In this document: piece by piece, positions 16,626 through 26,141 of the stretch
How the letters are laid out: the number at the start of each line of letters is the position of its first letter
How positions within the stretch are numbered: position 1 is the first letter of the stretch
From: an uncultured Lachnospiraceae bacterium
GTDB lineage: Bacteria; Bacillota; Clostridia; Lachnospirales; Lachnospiraceae
Direction of reading: 5' to 3'
DNA: 64,000 bases
Assembly: GCA_910585075.1 (NCBI GenBank)
Contig: CAJUED010000014.1
Location: 1-64,000 of the forward strand
Translations under genes and position numbers: made by a program
Notes under the pieces: model-generated
Told to the model about the DNA's origin: nothing
Databases searched by the model: none
What the model saw: only the letters and a program-made list of their open reading frames with translations

Positions 16626-17450
16626 ATGAGGATTTGTAGTATTGCCAGCGGCAGTAGCGGAAACTGTATTTATGTGGGATCGGACGCTACGCATCTGCTG
16701 GTGGATGTGGGAATCAGTGGAAAAAGAACGGAGGCAGGGCTTAAGGAGCTTGGCCTTACCATGAGAGATATTGATGGAATCCTTATCACTCATGAGCACG
16801 CGGACCATATTGCAGGTCTTGGGGTACTTGAGCGCAAATATGAGGTGCCGGTCTATGCCACAAGAGGAACCATTGAGGCGATTAAGGGGAATAAATCCCT
16901 GGGAAAGATACCGGAGGAACTTTTCTGCCCTGTCTGTGCGGATGAGAAAGTGATTATCAAGGATTTAACCTGTAATCCCATGCGGATATCCCATGATGCG
17001 GCGGAGCCGGTGGCTTACCGGATTTCCCACGGAAGGAAAAAGGTGGGAATTGTTACCGACCTTGGCACTTACAATGACTATACGGTGGAATCCTTAAAGG
17101 GGATGGACGCTCTGCTTTTAGAGGCCAATCATGATGTGAATATGCTGCAGGTAGGGCCTTATCCCTATTATTTAAAGCAGCGGATTTTAGGGGACAGAGG
17201 ACATTTATCCAATGAAAGAGCCGGTCAGCTCCTGTGCGATTTGCTTCACGATAAGCTGCAGGCGGTTGTGTTGGGGCATTTGAGTAAAGAAAATAATCTG
17301 CCGGAACTGGCCTACGAGGCTGTGCGGGTGGAAGTGACTATGGCGTGTATGGGAGAAAAAGAGGACAGGCAATCCGGGATAAGGCCTTCGGATTTTCCCA
17401 TGTATGTTGCGGCAAGGAGCGAGCCGTCTAAGGTGATACATATTGCATAA
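16626..17450 (+). CDS. Metallo-beta-lactamase fold hydrolase (WalJ/YycJ-like)
   Basis: The 274-aa protein carries the zinc motif HEHADH (residues 56-61) and downstream metal ligands in RISHDA, IVTDLG and VLGHLS. Length, the N-terminal RICSIASGSSGNCIYVG and the GTYND segment match the YycJ/WalJ group of MBL proteins, linked in Firmicutes to DNA repair and cell-wall signalling. No walRK genes are here. The only strong purine box, GGGAGC, lies about 14 nt from ATG 16626, so initiation may be weak. Confidence 0.85.
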   Translation: MRICSIASGSSGNCIYVGSDATHLLVDVGISGKRTEAGLKELGLTMRDIDGILITHEHADHIAGLGVLERKYEVPVYATRGTIEAIKGNKSLGKIPEELFCPVCADEKVIIKDLTCNPMRISHDAAEPVAYRISHGRKKVGIVTDLGTYNDYTVESLKGMDALLLEANHDVNMLQVGPYPYYLKQRILGDRGHLSNERAGQLLCDLLHDKLQAVVLGHLSKENNLPELAYEAVRVEVTMACMGEKEDRQSGIRPSDFPMYVAARSEPSKVIHIA

Positions 17451-17568
17451 CTGATTTTGCCGTATCAGGCACAGTTGTGTTCCGAAATTTTGATATGGTA
17501 AGAGGCCTGTGATGGCGCGGCATATACAGGCTTTTACAAATACAGGGGCCGCGCAGAAATGAGGAGAA

Positions 17569-17841
17569 ATGAACAGGACGATTATTACAGTGGTAGGCAA
17601 GGACACGGTAGGCATTATTGCAAGGGTATGTACATATCTTGCGGACAATAAGGTTAATATTTTGGATATTTCCCAGACCATTGTTCAGGGATACTTTAAT
17701 ATGATGATGATCGTGGATACCAACGGAATGAAGAAGCACTTCGGAGAGATGGCAGAGGAATTACATCGCCTGGGTGAAGACATTGGAGTGGATATCAAAT
17801 GCCAGAGGGAAGAAATATTTGATAAGATGCACCGGATATAA
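17569..17841 (+). CDS. ACT domain protein, UPF0237 family
   Basis: A 90-aa stand-alone ACT domain (TIITVVGKDTVGIIARVCTYLAD, then NILDISQTIVQGYFNM) covers the whole protein. ACT domains bind amino acids or other small ligands. This family is regularly next to the UPF0210/PFL gene that follows here after 141 nt, so it is probably its regulatory partner. The exact function is unknown. Confidence 0.9.
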   Translation: MNRTIITVVGKDTVGIIARVCTYLADNKVNILDISQTIVQGYFNMMMIVDTNGMKKHFGEMAEELHRLGEDIGVDIKCQREEIFDKMHRI

Positions 17842-17982
17842 TAAACGCTGTTACTTATTATAACAAGTGTTATGACGGATGATAGCAAGAATGGGGAATT
17901 GGTTGAAAGAATAGAAATGAATTTTCGGAGATTTTTCAATCACAAATTTGTGTGTGGGCCACTGGAAGCATGGAGGATTCGT

Positions 17983-19347
17983 ATGATTAATTTATTTGAA
18001 GTAGTTGAGACAAATGAAATGATTACCAAGGAAAATTTGGATGTGCGTACGATAACACTTGGTATCAATCTCCTTGACTGTATAGATTCCGATTTAACCA
18101 GATTAAATGAGAAGATTTACAACAAAATATATGAGGCGGCAAAGGATTTGGTCAAAACCGGCGAGGAGATAGCCGGGGAATTTGGGATTCCAATTGTCAA
18201 TAAAAGAATTTCCGTAACGCCTATAGCACTGGTAGGAGGAGCTGCCTGTAAGACAAAAGAAGATTTTGTATCTATTGCCAGAACGCTGGATAAAGTAGCC
18301 CACCAGGTGGGCGTTAATTTTATCGGCGGATATTCCGCATTGGTTTCTAAAGGTATGACGAAGGCGGAGGAGCTCCTCATTCGCTCTATTCCTCAGGCTT
18401 TATCCTGTACGGAGCGGGTGTGCAGCTCGGTGAACTTAGGCTCTACCAGAACGGGAATCAATATGGACGGCGTAAGGCTCATGGGACAGATTATCAAGCA
18501 GACGGCGGAGGAGACGAAGGAACAGGATTCTCTTGGATGCGCCAAGCTGGTGGTGTTCTGTAATGCACCGGATGACAACCCTTTTATGGCTGGGGCTTTT
18601 CACGGGGTGACTGAGGCGGACAAGATTATCAATGTGGGAGTCAGCGGTCCCGGCGTTGTAAAGAACGCGGTCAGCAAGGTGAAGGGAGAAAATTTTGAAG
18701 TACTCTGCGAAACCATAAAGAAAACCGCTTTTAAGGTGACCAGGGTAGGACAGCTGGTGGCCCAGGAGGCCTCAAAGCGGCTTGGTGTTCCTTTTGGAAT
18801 CGTGGACTTGTCCCTTGCACCCACACCGGCAATAGGCGACAGTGTGGCGGATATTTTGTGTGAAATGGGGCTGGAATATGCAGGCGCACCGGGAACCACG
18901 GCGGCTCTTGCACTTTTAAACGACCAGGTGAAAAAGGGCGGCGTTATGGCATCCTCTTATGTGGGCGGTTTAAGCGGAGCCTTTATTCCGGTCAGTGAGG
19001 ATCAGGGGATGATCGACGCTGTGGAGGCAGGAGCCCTTACATTGGAAAAGTTAGAGGCAATGACCTGTGTGTGCTCCGTAGGGCTTGATATGATTGCCCT
19101 TCCGGGAGATACGAAGGATACCACCATTTCAGGAATTATAGCGGATGAGATGGCCATTGGTATGGTGAACCAGAAGACCACAGCGGTTCGCGTGATTCCT
19201 GTGATTGGTAAGGGTGTGGGAGAGAGTGTGGAATTTGGCGGGCTTTTGGGGCATGCGCCTATTATGCCGGTGAATTCCTTTTCCTGTGATGGGTTTGTGA
19301 ACCGGACGGGGCGGATTCCTGCGCCTATCCATAGCTTTAAAAATTGA
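17983..19347 (+). CDS. UPF0210 / PFL family protein
   Basis: The 454-aa product begins INLFEVVETNEMITKENLDVRTITLGI, typical of the UPF0210 (DUF711) family, which shares the glycyl-radical-enzyme-like barrel fold, though the activity is unknown. Gly-rich segments VGGAACKT, GVSGPGVVKNAVSK and SYVGGLSGAFIPVSEDQGM are conserved features. ATG 17983 is chosen because GGAGG at 17972-17976 precedes it; an in-frame ATG at 17872 would add 37 atypical residues. It pairs with the upstream ACT gene. Confidence 0.92.
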   Translation: MINLFEVVETNEMITKENLDVRTITLGINLLDCIDSDLTRLNEKIYNKIYEAAKDLVKTGEEIAGEFGIPIVNKRISVTPIALVGGAACKTKEDFVSIARTLDKVAHQVGVNFIGGYSALVSKGMTKAEELLIRSIPQALSCTERVCSSVNLGSTRTGINMDGVRLMGQIIKQTAEETKEQDSLGCAKLVVFCNAPDDNPFMAGAFHGVTEADKIINVGVSGPGVVKNAVSKVKGENFEVLCETIKKTAFKVTRVGQLVAQEASKRLGVPFGIVDLSLAPTPAIGDSVADILCEMGLEYAGAPGTTAALALLNDQVKKGGVMASSYVGGLSGAFIPVSEDQGMIDAVEAGALTLEKLEAMTCVCSVGLDMIALPGDTKDTTISGIIADEMAIGMVNQKTTAVRVIPVIGKGVGESVEFGGLLGHAPIMPVNSFSCDGFVNRTGRIPAPIHSFKN

Positions 19348-19390
19348 AAACAGCCAAAAGGAATTTAGGAAAAAATTAAGATTATCCTCG

Positions 19391-19419
19391 TTGTCTATAC
19401 AGGGATAGTATGCTATGAT
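19391..19419 (+). promoter_or_regulatory. Promoter of the first solute-binding lipoprotein gene
   Basis: TTGTCT (19391-19396) and TATGAT (19414-19419) are 17 nt apart, about 95 nt before the start codon. The 5' UTR contains two AAATTTG boxes around GGCGTC that partly resemble sequence before the second lipoprotein gene. Confidence 0.65.
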
Positions 19420-19514
19420 TTTGTGTGGAGCTTGATGCTTTTTTGAAAATTTTATATGGACAAATTTGTGCTGGCGTCCAAATTTGCAGGCTTTTGGCAA
19501 CATGGAGGATTATT

Positions 19515-21809
19515 ATGGAAAAAGGGGAAAAGTTGTGTTTTTCGGAGGTGTGGAAAAGAGTTTTCAGGGTGGTTGTTACCGGTGTGCTTGCGGCTGGTCT
19601 TGTGGCCGGGCTTTCCGGTTGTGGGAAAGAGAAGGCGGATGATGAGCAGACAAGCGGAAAAGACGGATTGGTCTATGTTCCGGATTATCAGGAGTTTGCC
19701 ATTGACACGAGGTTCATAAATCAAATGTGGGCGTCAGGAGATGAATTGTATGTGGTTGCAATGACCGAGGATGAGACGACCCAGGAATACGGTACTGCAA
19801 TTTATCAGTATAATCTGCCTGAAAACAAAGCGGAGATGCTTCCCATTGATTTGGGCGAAGATAGCGATGTCAGCTGTATTTTAAAAAGCGTGGATGGAAA
19901 TCTGGTTTTGATAGCGTATCAGTATGAACATGTGATGGATGACAATGAGGAAATCGTGGATACTAAGATGACGATGACACTTCAAAGGATATCTGCGGAG
20001 GATGGTTCCGTTATCAATAGTCAGGATTTGGCAAATATCGTTTCGGATACAGGAGATTTTTATGTCCAGCAGCTGTGTGAGGATGGACAGGGCAATCTGT
20101 ATATGGCGGACGGAGAAAAGGGTATCCATGTTGTGGACAAAGATTTTAAGAAGCTGTGCGATGTATCGGTTGATAATTGGGTGAACGGCCTGACCGCATC
20201 AAAGGAGGGAGATGTGTATGTCAGTACCTATGGTGAAACCGGTATGGTCTTAAAAAAGGTGGATGTGGCGGCTAAAAAGCTTGGAGAAGCTGTTGAGGGG
20301 ATTGAAAGCGGTTCCGGAAATGTCAATTATTTTCCCAGCAGCAGCAAAAGCCTGCTGTTTAGCAGTTCAAACAGGCTTTCCCTGATTGACCTTGAGGCGG
20401 GTACAAGCGAGGAGCTGTTTAACTGGCTGGATGTGGACATAGACGGTAACAGCGTTGATATCGCCGGGGAGCTTTCCGACGGCCGTATCTGGACGCTTTC
20501 CAGAGAATATACGGAGGACGGAAATAAATTTGAACTGGTTTACCTGACACAAAAAAATGCATCCGAAGTGCCTGTAAAGGAAGAAATCCTCTATGGCTCT
20601 ATGTGGCTGGATTCTCTTACCCGCAGGGCAATCATAGACTTCAACAAATCAAGTGACAAATATCATATCAGTGTGAAAGAATATGGCGAGGAAGATTATC
20701 AGACCGGGCTGTCACAGTTTAATGCGGATCTGACTACACAGAATTGTCCGGATATCATTGGCCTTACCGCACTGGATTTTTCACAGTATGCAAGCAAAGG
20801 CGTACTGGAAGATTTATATCCTTATATGGAAAAGAGCGGGCTTAGCAAGGAGGACTACCTGGAGAATGTGTTAAAGGCTTATGAGCAGGATGGCGGCCTG
20901 TATGGAATAGCGTCACAGTTTTATATCACTTCCACAATGGCCAAAACATCATTGGTGGGAGAGGAAAGCGGTTGGACTCTTTCGGAAATGCTTGATTTCG
21001 TGGAACAGCACAACCCGGAAAATATATTTATGTATGGAAACCGCAGCAATATATTCCGTTTCTGCATTTACAATAATATAGACGAATTTATTGACTGGGA
21101 AACGGGAAAATGTTCCTTCGACGGAGAGGAATTTATCAGAACTCTTGAATTTGCTGCAAAGTTCCCGGAGGAAGCAAATTATGATCAGGAGATGGGAGTA
21201 TCCGAGAGCCTTCGGTCTGAGAAAGTGCTCCTTATGGAAAATACCGTAGATTCCGTACAGGAATATCAAATGATGAATGGTCTGTTTGGTGAGAAGGTGA
21301 CCTACATTGGATATCCCAACAGTGAAAGACAGGGAAATCTGTTGCAGCCTAGCGGCGGCAGCGTAGGTATATCCAGTAAGTCTAAGAATAAAGAAGGCGC
21401 ATGGGAATTCATATCATCCGTTATTTCAGAAGAATATCAGAATGGACTGGTTGAGGATGGTCACGGCTGGGGATTTCCCATCAGAAAGTCAGCCCTAGAG
21501 AAACAGTTTGAGGAAGATATGACGCCTGAGTACTATGAAAACGAAGAAGGCGAGCAGGTGGAAACTTCCAAGACCACATGGGGCTATGATGATTTCCAGA
21601 TGGAAATCATGGCGGCAACTCAGGAGGAAGTGGATGCGGTAAAGGCGCTTATCACCTCAGCGGACAGACTTTCCGGCAATGTGGACGAACAGCTCGCTAA
21701 TATTATTTCAGAGGAAGCGGAACCCTTTTTCAAGGGACAGAAGTCTGCTGCGGATGCGGCAGGGGTCATTCAGAACCGAATTCAGATTTATGTGAATGAA
21801 AACAGATAG
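19515..21809 (+). CDS. Lipoprotein: propeller-like domain fused to ABC solute-binding domain
   Basis: The 764-aa product has a signal peptide with lipobox GLSGC (Cys36), so it is anchored outside the membrane. Residues about 50-390 are beta-rich repeats (GNLYMADGEKGIHVVDKD, GDVYVSTYGETGMVLKK) suggesting a beta-propeller. The C-terminal 380 residues resemble family 1 extracellular sugar-binding proteins (AIIDFNKSSDKYHI, DIIGLTALDFSQYASKGVLEDL, SKNKEGAWEFIS). Ordinary sugar-binding proteins are about 430 aa, so the fusion is notable. Two permeases follow. ATG 19515 has GGAGG at 19504-19508. The substrate is unknown. Confidence 0.85.
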   Translation: MEKGEKLCFSEVWKRVFRVVVTGVLAAGLVAGLSGCGKEKADDEQTSGKDGLVYVPDYQEFAIDTRFINQMWASGDELYVVAMTEDETTQEYGTAIYQYNLPENKAEMLPIDLGEDSDVSCILKSVDGNLVLIAYQYEHVMDDNEEIVDTKMTMTLQRISAEDGSVINSQDLANIVSDTGDFYVQQLCEDGQGNLYMADGEKGIHVVDKDFKKLCDVSVDNWVNGLTASKEGDVYVSTYGETGMVLKKVDVAAKKLGEAVEGIESGSGNVNYFPSSSKSLLFSSSNRLSLIDLEAGTSEELFNWLDVDIDGNSVDIAGELSDGRIWTLSREYTEDGNKFELVYLTQKNASEVPVKEEILYGSMWLDSLTRRAIIDFNKSSDKYHISVKEYGEEDYQTGLSQFNADLTTQNCPDIIGLTALDFSQYASKGVLEDLYPYMEKSGLSKEDYLENVLKAYEQDGGLYGIASQFYITSTMAKTSLVGEESGWTLSEMLDFVEQHNPENIFMYGNRSNIFRFCIYNNIDEFIDWETGKCSFDGEEFIRTLEFAAKFPEEANYDQEMGVSESLRSEKVLLMENTVDSVQEYQMMNGLFGEKVTYIGYPNSERQGNLLQPSGGSVGISSKSKNKEGAWEFISSVISEEYQNGLVEDGHGWGFPIRKSALEKQFEEDMTPEYYENEEGEQVETSKTTWGYDDFQMEIMAATQEEVDAVKALITSADRLSGNVDEQLANIISEEAEPFFKGQKSAADAAGVIQNRIQIYVNENR

Positions 21810-21825
21810 AATATTATAGAAAGAA

Positions 21826-21871
21826 CGGCATCTTGTATTGATAAATATATAAGTTTGGATACAAGATGCCG
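21826..21871 (+). other. Perfect 13-bp inverted repeat between lipoprotein and permease genes
   Basis: CGGCATCTTGTAT (21826-21838) and ATACAAGATGCCG (21859-21871) would form a stable hairpin with a 20-nt loop. It has no T tract, so an RNA-stabilising or attenuating hairpin is more likely than a full terminator. It covers an in-frame ATG at 21866, supporting the later start of the permease. Confidence 0.8.
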
Positions 21872-21892
21872 AATGAGAATTGGGGGATTAAA

Positions 21893-22864
21893 ATGATTTT
21901 TTCCAAAAGCAGGAGGAAACAGGACAGCCTGCCCGTTATGGAAAAAAACAGAAAAAAAGGCCTTTCTCTTAAAAAGAGGGGCGGGAAATCAAGCAGTGAC
22001 CGGAGGACGCGGCGGGGGCGGTTGATATCTACAGGGTATCTGTTACCAAGCGCTATTGGGGTACTGCTGTTTTTCGTGTTGCCCTTTTTGATAGTGGTTT
22101 ATTATTCTGTGATAGATAATCCCATAAGCGGCGAGTTTGTGTTGTTTGACAATTTTGTGATGGTGTTTCAGAATGCGGCTTTTGTGCAGGCGGCCAGAAA
22201 TACCTTTACTTTTTCAATAACAGCCGTTCCTCTCGCAGTGGTGCTGTCTTTGTTTCTGGCAATGATGTTGGAGAGTAAGATTCTTTTTAAAAGCCAGTTC
22301 AGGACATTCTTTTTAAGTCCCATGATGGTGCCCATTGCGTCAGTGGTACTGATATGGCAGGTGTTATTCCACTTTAATGGCATGATAAATGAAATAAGGG
22401 GCGTTTTCGAACTGGACAAGATTGACTGGTTGAATTCCTCCTATGCGCAGGTAGTGATTGTTATTTTATTTTTATGGAAGAATCTGGGATATAATATGAT
22501 ATTGTTTATGGCGGCTCTTTCCAGTATCCCTAAGGATATTCTTGAAGTTGCGGTGCTTGAGAGCGCTACGCCGGTTCAGATTTTTTTTCATATTAAACTG
22601 CGGTATATTTCCTCTACCATTTTATTTGTGACAATTATGTCGTTGATAAATTCTTTTAAGGTTTTCAGGGAAATCTATCTTTTAAAGGGGGATTATCCTT
22701 ATGATACCATGTACATGCTGCAGCATTTTATGAACAATACTTTCAGCAGGTTGGATTACCAGAAAATGTCGGCGGCGGCAATTATGATGGCAATTGTGAT
22801 GGTCATTATCATAGGAATTTTGTTCCTGACCGAGAATTACTTCGGAAAGGATGTGGAAGGATGA
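21893..22864 (+). CDS. ABC transporter permease, sugar (CUT1/MalF-like)
   Basis: A 323-aa integral membrane protein with about six helices and a basic N-terminal tail. The binding-protein-dependent permease motif is recognisable at SIPKDILEVAVLESATPVQIFFHIKLRYI, the EAA loop that docks the ATPase. It would import a sugar or oligosaccharide with the second permease and the upstream binding lipoprotein. ATG 21893 follows GGGGGA at 21882-21887. It overlaps the next gene by 4 nt (ATGA). No ATPase gene is present, so a shared MsmX-type ATPase elsewhere is inferred. Confidence 0.92.
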   Translation: MIFSKSRRKQDSLPVMEKNRKKGLSLKKRGGKSSSDRRTRRGRLISTGYLLPSAIGVLLFFVLPFLIVVYYSVIDNPISGEFVLFDNFVMVFQNAAFVQAARNTFTFSITAVPLAVVLSLFLAMMLESKILFKSQFRTFFLSPMMVPIASVVLIWQVLFHFNGMINEIRGVFELDKIDWLNSSYAQVVIVILFLWKNLGYNMILFMAALSSIPKDILEVAVLESATPVQIFFHIKLRYISSTILFVTIMSLINSFKVFREIYLLKGDYPYDTMYMLQHFMNNTFSRLDYQKMSAAAIMMAIVMVIIIGILFLTENYFGKDVEG

Positions 22865-23832
22865 AGCTGCGCGTTGACCAAATGAAAAAGATGGAGGCTC
22901 TATCCCAGGAACGCTGGAATGCAGTGGTAAAGAGGAAAAAGAAAAGGCGCCATGCAAAGCAGATTGTGGGTATTTCCTTTAAGACTATGGCGGCGGGGTG
23001 TTTTGCGGTTCTTTTCCTGATGCCGATTCTGCTTACCATTACCAACTCCTTTATGTCCGCCTCTGAGATTTCCTCAAACTACGGACAGGTGTTTGCCACC
23101 AATGATTCAGGGGGCAAGGTATTTATTTCAGAGTCGGTGAACTTAAAGTTTATTCCGGATATGGTTTCCTTCAGCCAATATATAACGGTATTATTAAAAA
23201 GCCCCGAATACCTTTTTAAATTCTGGAATTCGGTGATACTGGTGGTGCCCATTGTGGTGTTCCAGCTTCTTGTGGCGGCAGGAGCGGCTTTTGGGTTTAC
23301 CAGATACAGAGGGAGAATCAAGGAAATCATTTTTTTTGTTTACATTATTTTGATGCTGATGCCCTATCAGGTTACTTTGGTGCCAAATTATCTTGTGTCA
23401 GACTGGCTTCATATTTTGGACACCAACTGGGCTATCTGGCTTCCGGGTATCTTCTCACCTTTTGCGGTGTACCTTCTGACAAAATACATGAGAAGGATAC
23501 CCATTTCCGTTATGGAGGCCGCCCAGATTGACGGGGCGGGAGAGTGGCAGATTTTCAGGCATATTTGTATGCCGCTCTGCAAAGGAGCCATGTGTTCTAT
23601 TGCAATTTTGATTTTTATAGATTACTGGAATATGGTGGAACAGCCGCTGATTCTTCTGGCGGATGAGCAAAAGCATCCGCTTTCCGTATTTTTATCCAAA
23701 ATCAATGCGGGAGAGATTGGACTGGCCTTTGCGGTTGCCACGATTTATATGGTGCCGCCCATACTGGTATTTTTGTACGGAGAGGATTATCTGGTGGAGG
23801 GCATTACCTATCAGGGCGGTATTAAGGGATAG
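22861..23832 (+). CDS. ABC transporter permease, sugar (CUT1/MalG-like)
   Basis: The second permease (323 aa) has about six helices and the EAA loop ISVMEAAQIDGAGEWQIFRHICMPL. A large extracytoplasmic loop lies between helices 1 and 2 (about residues 65-115). The N-terminus is strongly basic (KRKKKRRHAKQ). It is translationally coupled to the first permease through ATGA. The adaptor gene follows after 50 nt. Confidence 0.93.
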   Translation: MKLRVDQMKKMEALSQERWNAVVKRKKKRRHAKQIVGISFKTMAAGCFAVLFLMPILLTITNSFMSASEISSNYGQVFATNDSGGKVFISESVNLKFIPDMVSFSQYITVLLKSPEYLFKFWNSVILVVPIVVFQLLVAAGAAFGFTRYRGRIKEIIFFVYIILMLMPYQVTLVPNYLVSDWLHILDTNWAIWLPGIFSPFAVYLLTKYMRRIPISVMEAAQIDGAGEWQIFRHICMPLCKGAMCSIAILIFIDYWNMVEQPLILLADEQKHPLSVFLSKINAGEIGLAFAVATIYMVPPILVFLYGEDYLVEGITYQGGIKG

Positions 23833-23882
23833 GCTTTGCAGTGTTGTTTATACAAAAGGATATGAAAGGAAAGGATAAGGCG

Positions 23883-25928
23883 ATGAATCAGGAGGAAGGA
23901 AGGAAAAGAAAAGATTGGGTGAAAAATGCAGCGATTGTTTTTTTGACCATCATGTTGCTGCTCACCTTTTTTTCAAATACGATTATGAATTATTCTCTGC
24001 CGGAGGTGGCTACCCAGTATGTGCAGAACGGCTCCATCACTGCCAAAATCCGGGGCACGGGAAATGTGGAGGCCACCGACCCTTATAATATTGTTGTAAA
24101 GGAATCAAGGGTTATCTCCAGCGTTGCGGTAAAGCAGGGGGATGTGGTGGAGAAGGACCAGGTGATTTATTATCTGGAAGATGCGGAGAGTGAAGAACTG
24201 ACCACAGCCCAGGCGGAGCTCGAGGAACTTAGACTGAATTACATGAAAGGTCTTTTTGGGAACAATGTGTCCTCTGAAATTATCAGCAAGGTGGCAAGCG
24301 GGCGCACGGACGGATTTTCCGCATTGCAGACAAGGGTTGCGGATATGCAGACCCGCATGGATGCAGCCCAGGCCAGAGTGAAGGAGTGTCAGGATACTTT
24401 GGAGCGGCTTACTCTACAGAGCACGATTAACACCAATGACGCTACCATAAATACTATCCCGGAGGAAAATGAAAAGGCGCAGGCAACCACAGAGCTTTCG
24501 GATGCACAGACGGCGGAAGCCAACGCGGAGGCGGCTTTTAACAGAGATAAAACCAGGCGGATAGAGGAACTGAACAGCGAGATTGAAGAAGTCCAAAAAC
24601 GGATAGAGGATTTGACGGAGCTTGTGTCAGAGGCGGAGGGGTTCGTGGAGAATAAGATGGTTGGAACTGATAGTAATGACCCAACCGATCCGGATAAAAC
24701 TACAATGACTTCCGGCGGAATCCAGATCATCAGAGATAGGGCAGACGCCGCCGCAAGTGAAGTAAATAAGACCTTAGGAGTACTAAACAGTGCCAATCAT
24801 AGCAATTTTTCAGCGAGTGAAGCTTACAGCTGGATAAATTCATTAAGTGATTGGAGCGTTTTGGATAACGATACCCAGAAAGCAGCAAGTGACTTTAAGA
24901 TTGCTTATGGGGAATATATAGTTGCAAGTGACCTTTTGAACGAGGCAGTGGGAACTTTAACCGGATATGACAGCAATCAGGAACAGCTTCAGAATTTAAA
25001 CCGGCAGTTAGAGGATTTACAGGCAAGATTAAACAGGGTGAATGCAACCACCTATTCGCCAGGCGACAGCGTGAAGGATGCTCAGGCGAAATTGAACCAA
25101 GCGGACAGGAATCTGTCGGATAAAACCAACGCAAACAAGCAGGCTTCCGTTGCTTACTTAAACCAGATTGCCAACGCGGAGGCGGCTCTTAAAAATGCCC
25201 AGGCAGTTTATGAGCTTTTAAAAGAAGAACAGACGGAAATGAATGCGGATATCAATGCGGAGCTGGATTTGGCCAAGGTCAGCAAGGATATTGCTCAAAA
25301 GGAAGAAGAAGTTGCCAAATTAAAAGAAAAATCCATGGGCGCGGCCATCACTGCTCCTGTGGCGGGGACGGTAACATCCCTTACTTATGTAGCCGGCGAG
25401 ACCACCAAACCGGAGGATACTGCTGCAGTTTTACAGGTGGAAGGAAAAGGCTTTACCCTAAAGATTTCTGTCACCAATGAGCAGGCAAGGAAGGTGCAGG
25501 TGGGGGATACTGCCGAGTTGCAAAACGCGTGGTATTACGATGACGCCCAGGTTATTTTGGCGGCAATCAAACCGGATCCGGATAATCCGGGGCAGAACAA
25601 GCTTCTGGAGTTTGACGTGACGGGTTCCAGCATACAGGCAGGACAGTCCCTTAGTGTTTCTGTGGGACAGCGGAGTGCGGAATACGAATATGTTGTACCA
25701 AACAGTGCGGTTCGGGAGGACAATAACGGAAAATTCATTTTAATTGTGGAGTCAAAGAGCGGCCCCTTAAGCAACAGGTACATTGCCACAAGAGTGGATG
25801 TGGAAGTGCTTGCTTCTGACGATAATTATACAGCCATCTCGGCAGGGCTTTATGGATATGAGTATGTCATAACAACATCCACCAAGCCTGTGGAGGCCGG
25901 TAAACAGGTGAGATTGAATGAATCATAG
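23883..25928 (+). CDS. HlyD/membrane-fusion-type adaptor protein
   Basis: The 681-aa protein has one N-terminal membrane helix (about 12-32), a split lipoyl/barrel-sandwich domain (TAKIRGTGNVEATDPYNIVVKESRVISSVAVKQGDVVEKDQVIYYLED, here cited in parts; second half AAITAPVAGTVTSLTYVAGE), and a very long Gln/Glu/Ala-rich coiled coil between (about 95-480). Such adaptors join ABC exporters of the MacAB type. No MacB ATPase follows; the next gene encodes a MacB-core-like membrane protein. ATG 23883 is preferred over ATG 23862 because of AAAGGATAAGG just upstream, but both are possible. Confidence 0.82.
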   Translation: MNQEEGRKRKDWVKNAAIVFLTIMLLLTFFSNTIMNYSLPEVATQYVQNGSITAKIRGTGNVEATDPYNIVVKESRVISSVAVKQGDVVEKDQVIYYLEDAESEELTTAQAELEELRLNYMKGLFGNNVSSEIISKVASGRTDGFSALQTRVADMQTRMDAAQARVKECQDTLERLTLQSTINTNDATINTIPEENEKAQATTELSDAQTAEANAEAAFNRDKTRRIEELNSEIEEVQKRIEDLTELVSEAEGFVENKMVGTDSNDPTDPDKTTMTSGGIQIIRDRADAAASEVNKTLGVLNSANHSNFSASEAYSWINSLSDWSVLDNDTQKAASDFKIAYGEYIVASDLLNEAVGTLTGYDSNQEQLQNLNRQLEDLQARLNRVNATTYSPGDSVKDAQAKLNQADRNLSDKTNANKQASVAYLNQIANAEAALKNAQAVYELLKEEQTEMNADINAELDLAKVSKDIAQKEEEVAKLKEKSMGAAITAPVAGTVTSLTYVAGETTKPEDTAAVLQVEGKGFTLKISVTNEQARKVQVGDTAELQNAWYYDDAQVILAAIKPDPDNPGQNKLLEFDVTGSSIQAGQSLSVSVGQRSAEYEYVVPNSAVREDNNGKFILIVESKSGPLSNRYIATRVDVEVLASDDNYTAISAGLYGYEYVITTSTKPVEAGKQVRLNES

Positions 25929-26141
25929 TTGGGAACCTGTTGGCTTTATACCTGTGAGTAATGGATAAGCGCAGTGTTTATCATTTTGACGAGTAGCAAC
26001 AGGAACTTTGAATTCCATATGGTAAGTAGAAGCGATAAATAGGCGTATGAAGTGCAAGGTTATCTGATAATACGGACCAGTTTATTGGACATGGCAATGT
26101 TTATATGAAAAGCGGTAACGTGATGAGTAGGGAGGAAAGCT
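25929..26141 (+). other. Intergenic gap, nothing clear
   Basis: This 213-nt gap holds no recognisable promoter, terminator or gene; only GGGAGG just before the next start is clear. Confidence 0.4.
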
